Shown here piece by piece: positions 14,228 to 16,282 of a DNA stretch of 16,282 nt. The notes under the pieces are model-generated. The model made no database searches. It was not told the origin of the DNA and saw only the letters and a program-made list of their open reading frames with translations. The translations under genes and the position numbers were made by a program. Source of the DNA: Bacteroidales bacterium (GTDB lineage Bacteria > Bacteroidota > Bacteroidia > Bacteroidales > DTU049); the NCBI GenBank assembly GCA_030017935.1, contig JASEGF010000023.1:1-16282 (forward strand), in the 5' to 3' direction. Numbering within the stretch: position 1 is the stretch's first letter; every line of letters begins with the position of its first letter.

Positions 14228-15469
14228 CTAATTACTTAACCAATATAATGGATTTTCAGGTTCTTTGCTATCTGTCCATATCTCGAAATGTAGTATATTA
14301 GCTTTATAATCATTTAGATAGCCTGTCTTGCCAATAGGAGTGCCTTTATTAATTTTTTGGTTCTGTTTCACATATACAGTAGATAGATTAGAATATACTG
14401 ATAAAAAATCTTCATGTTTCACTATTACAGCTTTTAGTTGATTGGGAAGTGAGAAAATAGCCGACACAGTACCATCGTATATGCATTTAACGTTTTCGTC
14501 TGATTGTACATTATAGTCTATCCCATTGTTTTGTACTGTGATGCCTGGATATACGGGATGCTTTTGTGTACCAAAATTCCCTACTATTACTCCATTATCT
14601 ACTGGTTTTGATATTTTACCTCTATAATTACTTGCGATAGATGTACTAGTAACCGGCTTAGTCGTCGTAGATGGTGCAGTAGTTGAAGGTTTAGTAGCTG
14701 CTTTTAGTTTTTCTGCTCTTGCTTTCTCTAATTCTTTAATAATTAATTGTATTTGTTTGTTTAATTCTTGTTGTACCTTTTTTTGTTCTTTTATTTGCTT
14801 TTCTAGATTAGTTTCTTTTTTCTTTAATTCATTAACGAGCACATTTTTATTATTAATTTCTTTTTTAATTACAGATAATATAGAGTCCTGCTGAGCTATT
14901 AATTTTTGTTTTTCTACTTTTAATTGTTCATATTCTTTCTGCAAAGCTGTTAATTCTTGCAATGAACTTTGATAATTTTTTAATTGTAAATTATAAATAT
15001 TAACAAGTCTTTTTAGATATTGATAACGCTCAAAAGCCTTATTAAAAGAGCTCGCACTTATAATATATGAAATTCTATTTTGTTGTGTTTGATAAACGTA
15101 CATTAAAGTAATTATTTTGCCAAGGCCGGCAGATAAATCTTGAATATTTTGTTGGATAATGGGTATTTGTCTAGAAATCTCACTCAATTTAGCATCAGCA
15201 TAGTTTAATTCAGATGTAATAATATTTTTCATTTTTTGATTATCTCTTAGTTTAGCATTTAGTAAATCTAGCTCTGCAAGAGAATTTTTACGATTTTTAC
15301 GAGTTGTTTGTAAAAGACTTTCTGTTTTTTTAATTTGTCTTTCTAATTCAGATTTTTGTGCTTCTAATTTTTTCTTTTGTGACTCACTCTGTGCTGATAG
15401 CACATTATTTAAAATCATTAATATTATAAAAAAAAATTGTATGTATTTTGTGATATTTATCCTATGCAT
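14228..15469 (-). CDS. EnvC-like murein hydrolase activator (coiled coil + degenerate LytM/M23)
   Basis: 413 residues. Signal peptide 1-26 (FFFIILMILNNVLSA-Q). Residues 28-255 are a long coiled coil in two blocks (28-115 and 165-255) rich in K, E, Q and L. A Thr/Ser/Pro/Lys linker spans 258-282. Residues 283-413 are a LytM/M23 domain (GVIVGNFGTQKHPVYPGI, GIDYNV, KHEDFLSVYSNLSTVYV, IGKTG, ILHFEIW). In active M23 enzymes the zinc site reads HxGxD and HLH; here it is N315-G-I-D318 and I392-L-H394, so two ligands are missing. That fits EnvC-type proteins, which do not cut murein but switch on amidases during division. It leads the mlaEF-cvpA-HD-rlmI run and has a good -7 box upstream. Confidence 0.88.
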   Translation of the reverse strand: MHRINITKYIQFFFIILMILNNVLSAQSESQKKKLEAQKSELERQIKKTESLLQTTRKNRKNSLAELDLLNAKLRDNQKMKNIITSELNYADAKLSEISRQIPIIQQNIQDLSAGLGKIITLMYVYQTQQNRISYIISASSFNKAFERYQYLKRLVNIYNLQLKNYQSSLQELTALQKEYEQLKVEKQKLIAQQDSILSVIKKEINNKNVLVNELKKKETNLEKQIKEQKKVQQELNKQIQLIIKELEKARAEKLKAATKPSTTAPSTTTKPVTSTSIASNYRGKISKPVDNGVIVGNFGTQKHPVYPGITVQNNGIDYNVQSDENVKCIYDGTVSAIFSLPNQLKAVIVKHEDFLSVYSNLSTVYVKQNQKINKGTPIGKTGYLNDYKANILHFEIWTDSKEPENPLYWLSN

Positions 15470-15505
15470 CTACTTTTTATAATTATGTATTAATAAAATC
15501 ATTTG

Positions 15506-15513
15506 CAAAAATA
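15506..15513 (-). promoter_or_regulatory. Probable -7 promoter box for the envC-like/mlaEF operon
   Basis: On the minus strand it reads TATTTTTG (TAnnTTTG consensus), 36 bases before ATG 15469, leaving a plausible leader of about 30 bases. No strong -33 TTG is seen. It is the only gap longer than 30 bases upstream of the six-gene run, so the promoter is expected here. Confidence 0.5.
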
Positions 15514-15562
15514 CATTGAAAAATTAATATAAAAAACCATTTAATAGTAATGAAAATTGTCT

Positions 15563-15584
15563 AAAAATCAAATAATTAATTTGA
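15563..15584 (-). terminator. Weak hairpin plus T-run after lptC
   Basis: Minus-strand TCAAAT-taatt-ATTTGA followed by TTTTT, about 20 bases after the lptC stop. The 6-bp stem is AT-rich and weak, so read-through into the envC-like gene is likely. Confidence 0.35.
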
Positions 15585-15604
15585 AAATTTTTGTTAGTCA
15601 AATG

Positions 15605-16156
15605 CTATAACTCATTTACATTAATTTCGCCTTTAGGTTTAAGGATTTTATAATTTTTCATTTCTTCGTCTGATTGCAACCCATCTCCCCAAATAATCTT
15701 ATCAGGAGTTACTATTCTGATAAATTTAGTAGAAGTGATAACATGCTCTCGACGATTCCACAATAATTCCTCAGAGTAAAACTCAGTCTTATCCAAAATG
15801 TTAAAAACTTTTACATTTTTTCTGAGCTCTACAATACCATTTTTATCATCTAATTTAGCAAAATTACAATGTATGACTGACCGTACTTGGCCAAGAGAAT
15901 CATAAAAATTACCTTTTAATGCTCCTTCCAATATTGTTATATTATTTGGATATAGATAATTTTTTATAGAAGGAGCTAAAATATGCATAGTTACCACTCC
16001 ACTATCAGAATAATAAACATCTGCATTATTAATGACAGCTACAGGAAAGGTATCTTGCTCACTTACTTTTTTTATTTCTTCAATAGTATTTGGTTGGCAC
16101 CCCCAAAAAGTGAAAGACAATAAAATAAATGAACATAGATATCCCACATGTTTCAT
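15605..16156 (-). CDS. lptC: LPS export ABC transporter periplasmic protein LptC (lipoprotein form)
   Basis: 183 residues. LptC links the inner-membrane LptBFG transporter to the periplasmic LptA bridge that carries lipopolysaccharide outward. The N-terminus is a lipoprotein signal (FTFWGC, C20) rather than the single membrane helix of E. coli LptC, as is common in Bacteroidota. The body is the beta-jellyroll OstA/LptC repeat: ADVYYSDSGVVTMHILAP (45-62), LEGALKGNFYDSLGQ (76-90), NFAKLDDKNGIVELRKNVKV, FYSEELLWNRREHVITST and DKIIWGDGLQSDEEMKNYKI. The last phrase (G-x-G-L-x-S-D/N) is highly typical. Start ATG 16156 is 9 bases after the stop of the preceding gene, so it is not first in its transcript. 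Confidence 0.9.
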   Translation of the reverse strand: MKHVGYLCSFILLSFTFWGCQPNTIEEIKKVSEQDTFPVAVINNADVYYSDSGVVTMHILAPSIKNYLYPNNITILEGALKGNFYDSLGQVRSVIHCNFAKLDDKNGIVELRKNVKVFNILDKTEFYSEELLWNRREHVITSTKFIRIVTPDKIIWGDGLQSDEEMKNYKILKPKGEINVNEL

Positions 16157-16165
16157 AACGGTATT

Positions 16166-16282
16166 CTAATCAATAGCTCTGATGGTAGTAGTTTCTGTGT
16201 ACCAGCAATTAATTGTGTAAGAATTACCTTTATAATATCCGTAGAAAAATAAATCTTCAGTTTTAGGGAAATATGAATATGC
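16166..16282 (-). CDS. C-terminal fragment of an unidentified protein upstream of lptC
   Basis: An open frame enters from the right edge and ends at TAG (cta on the plus strand, 16166-16168); 38 residues are visible, rich in Tyr and Thr (DLFFYGYYKGNSYTINCWYT, then ETTTIRAID). The frame stays open to the window edge and lies 9 bases upstream of lptC, so it is probably the preceding gene of the same operon. Nothing in the fragment identifies a family. Confidence 0.55.
   Translation of the reverse strand, partial: AYSYFPKTEDLFFYGYYKGNSYTINCWYTETTTIRAID

Overview
The window looks like a contig from an AT-rich member of the Bacteroidota. The evidence is a FISUMP-domain surface protein, a DUF4369/TlpA-type thioredoxin lipoprotein-like protein, TAnnTTTG promoter boxes, weak ribosome binding sites, and Bacteroidota-style envC, mlaEF, cvpA and lptC genes. 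No rRNA, tRNA or CRISPR array was seen.

The window has two halves of different character. The left part (about 1-5580) is accessory and patchy. It holds the end of a four-helix-bundle (S23/Avd-like) gene, a FISUMP surface protein whose last codons look like the variable repeat of a diversity-generating retroelement (DGR), a REP-associated Y1 transposase flanked by GC-rich palindromes, a TlpA-like exported thioredoxin, and a restriction-endonuclease-like gene lying between two copies of an imperfect direct repeat with a long hairpin at its downstream side. This stretch is locally much richer in GC (31 of 60 bases in 1201-1260) than the right side (10 of 60 in 12481-12540).

The right part (about 5580-16282) is mostly chromosomal housekeeping. 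On the plus strand, an iron-type alcohol dehydrogenase (YqhD/BDH) is followed closely by mtgA, and both end at a bidirectional terminator. On the minus strand are a TM2-domain lipoprotein, and a two-gene unit of an unrecognised lipoprotein plus a small membrane protein. These two units share an 87%-identical 62-bp leader that contains a hairpin. An 0.8-kb gene-free region follows, filled with palindromes, a 10-bp tandem repeat and C/T-rich low-complexity DNA.

A tight six-gene minus-strand run comes next: envC-like, mlaE, mlaF, cvpA, HD-domain protein, rlmI-like. Upstream of it lie lptC and the tail of an unknown gene. The theme of this right end is envelope building: lipid transport (MlaEF), LPS export (LptC), murein remodelling (EnvC-like, MtgA).

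The most interesting candidate is the DGR-like variable gene near the left edge. Its reverse transcriptase and template would have to lie outside the window. Next come the repeat-bounded nuclease cassette and the shared structured leader.
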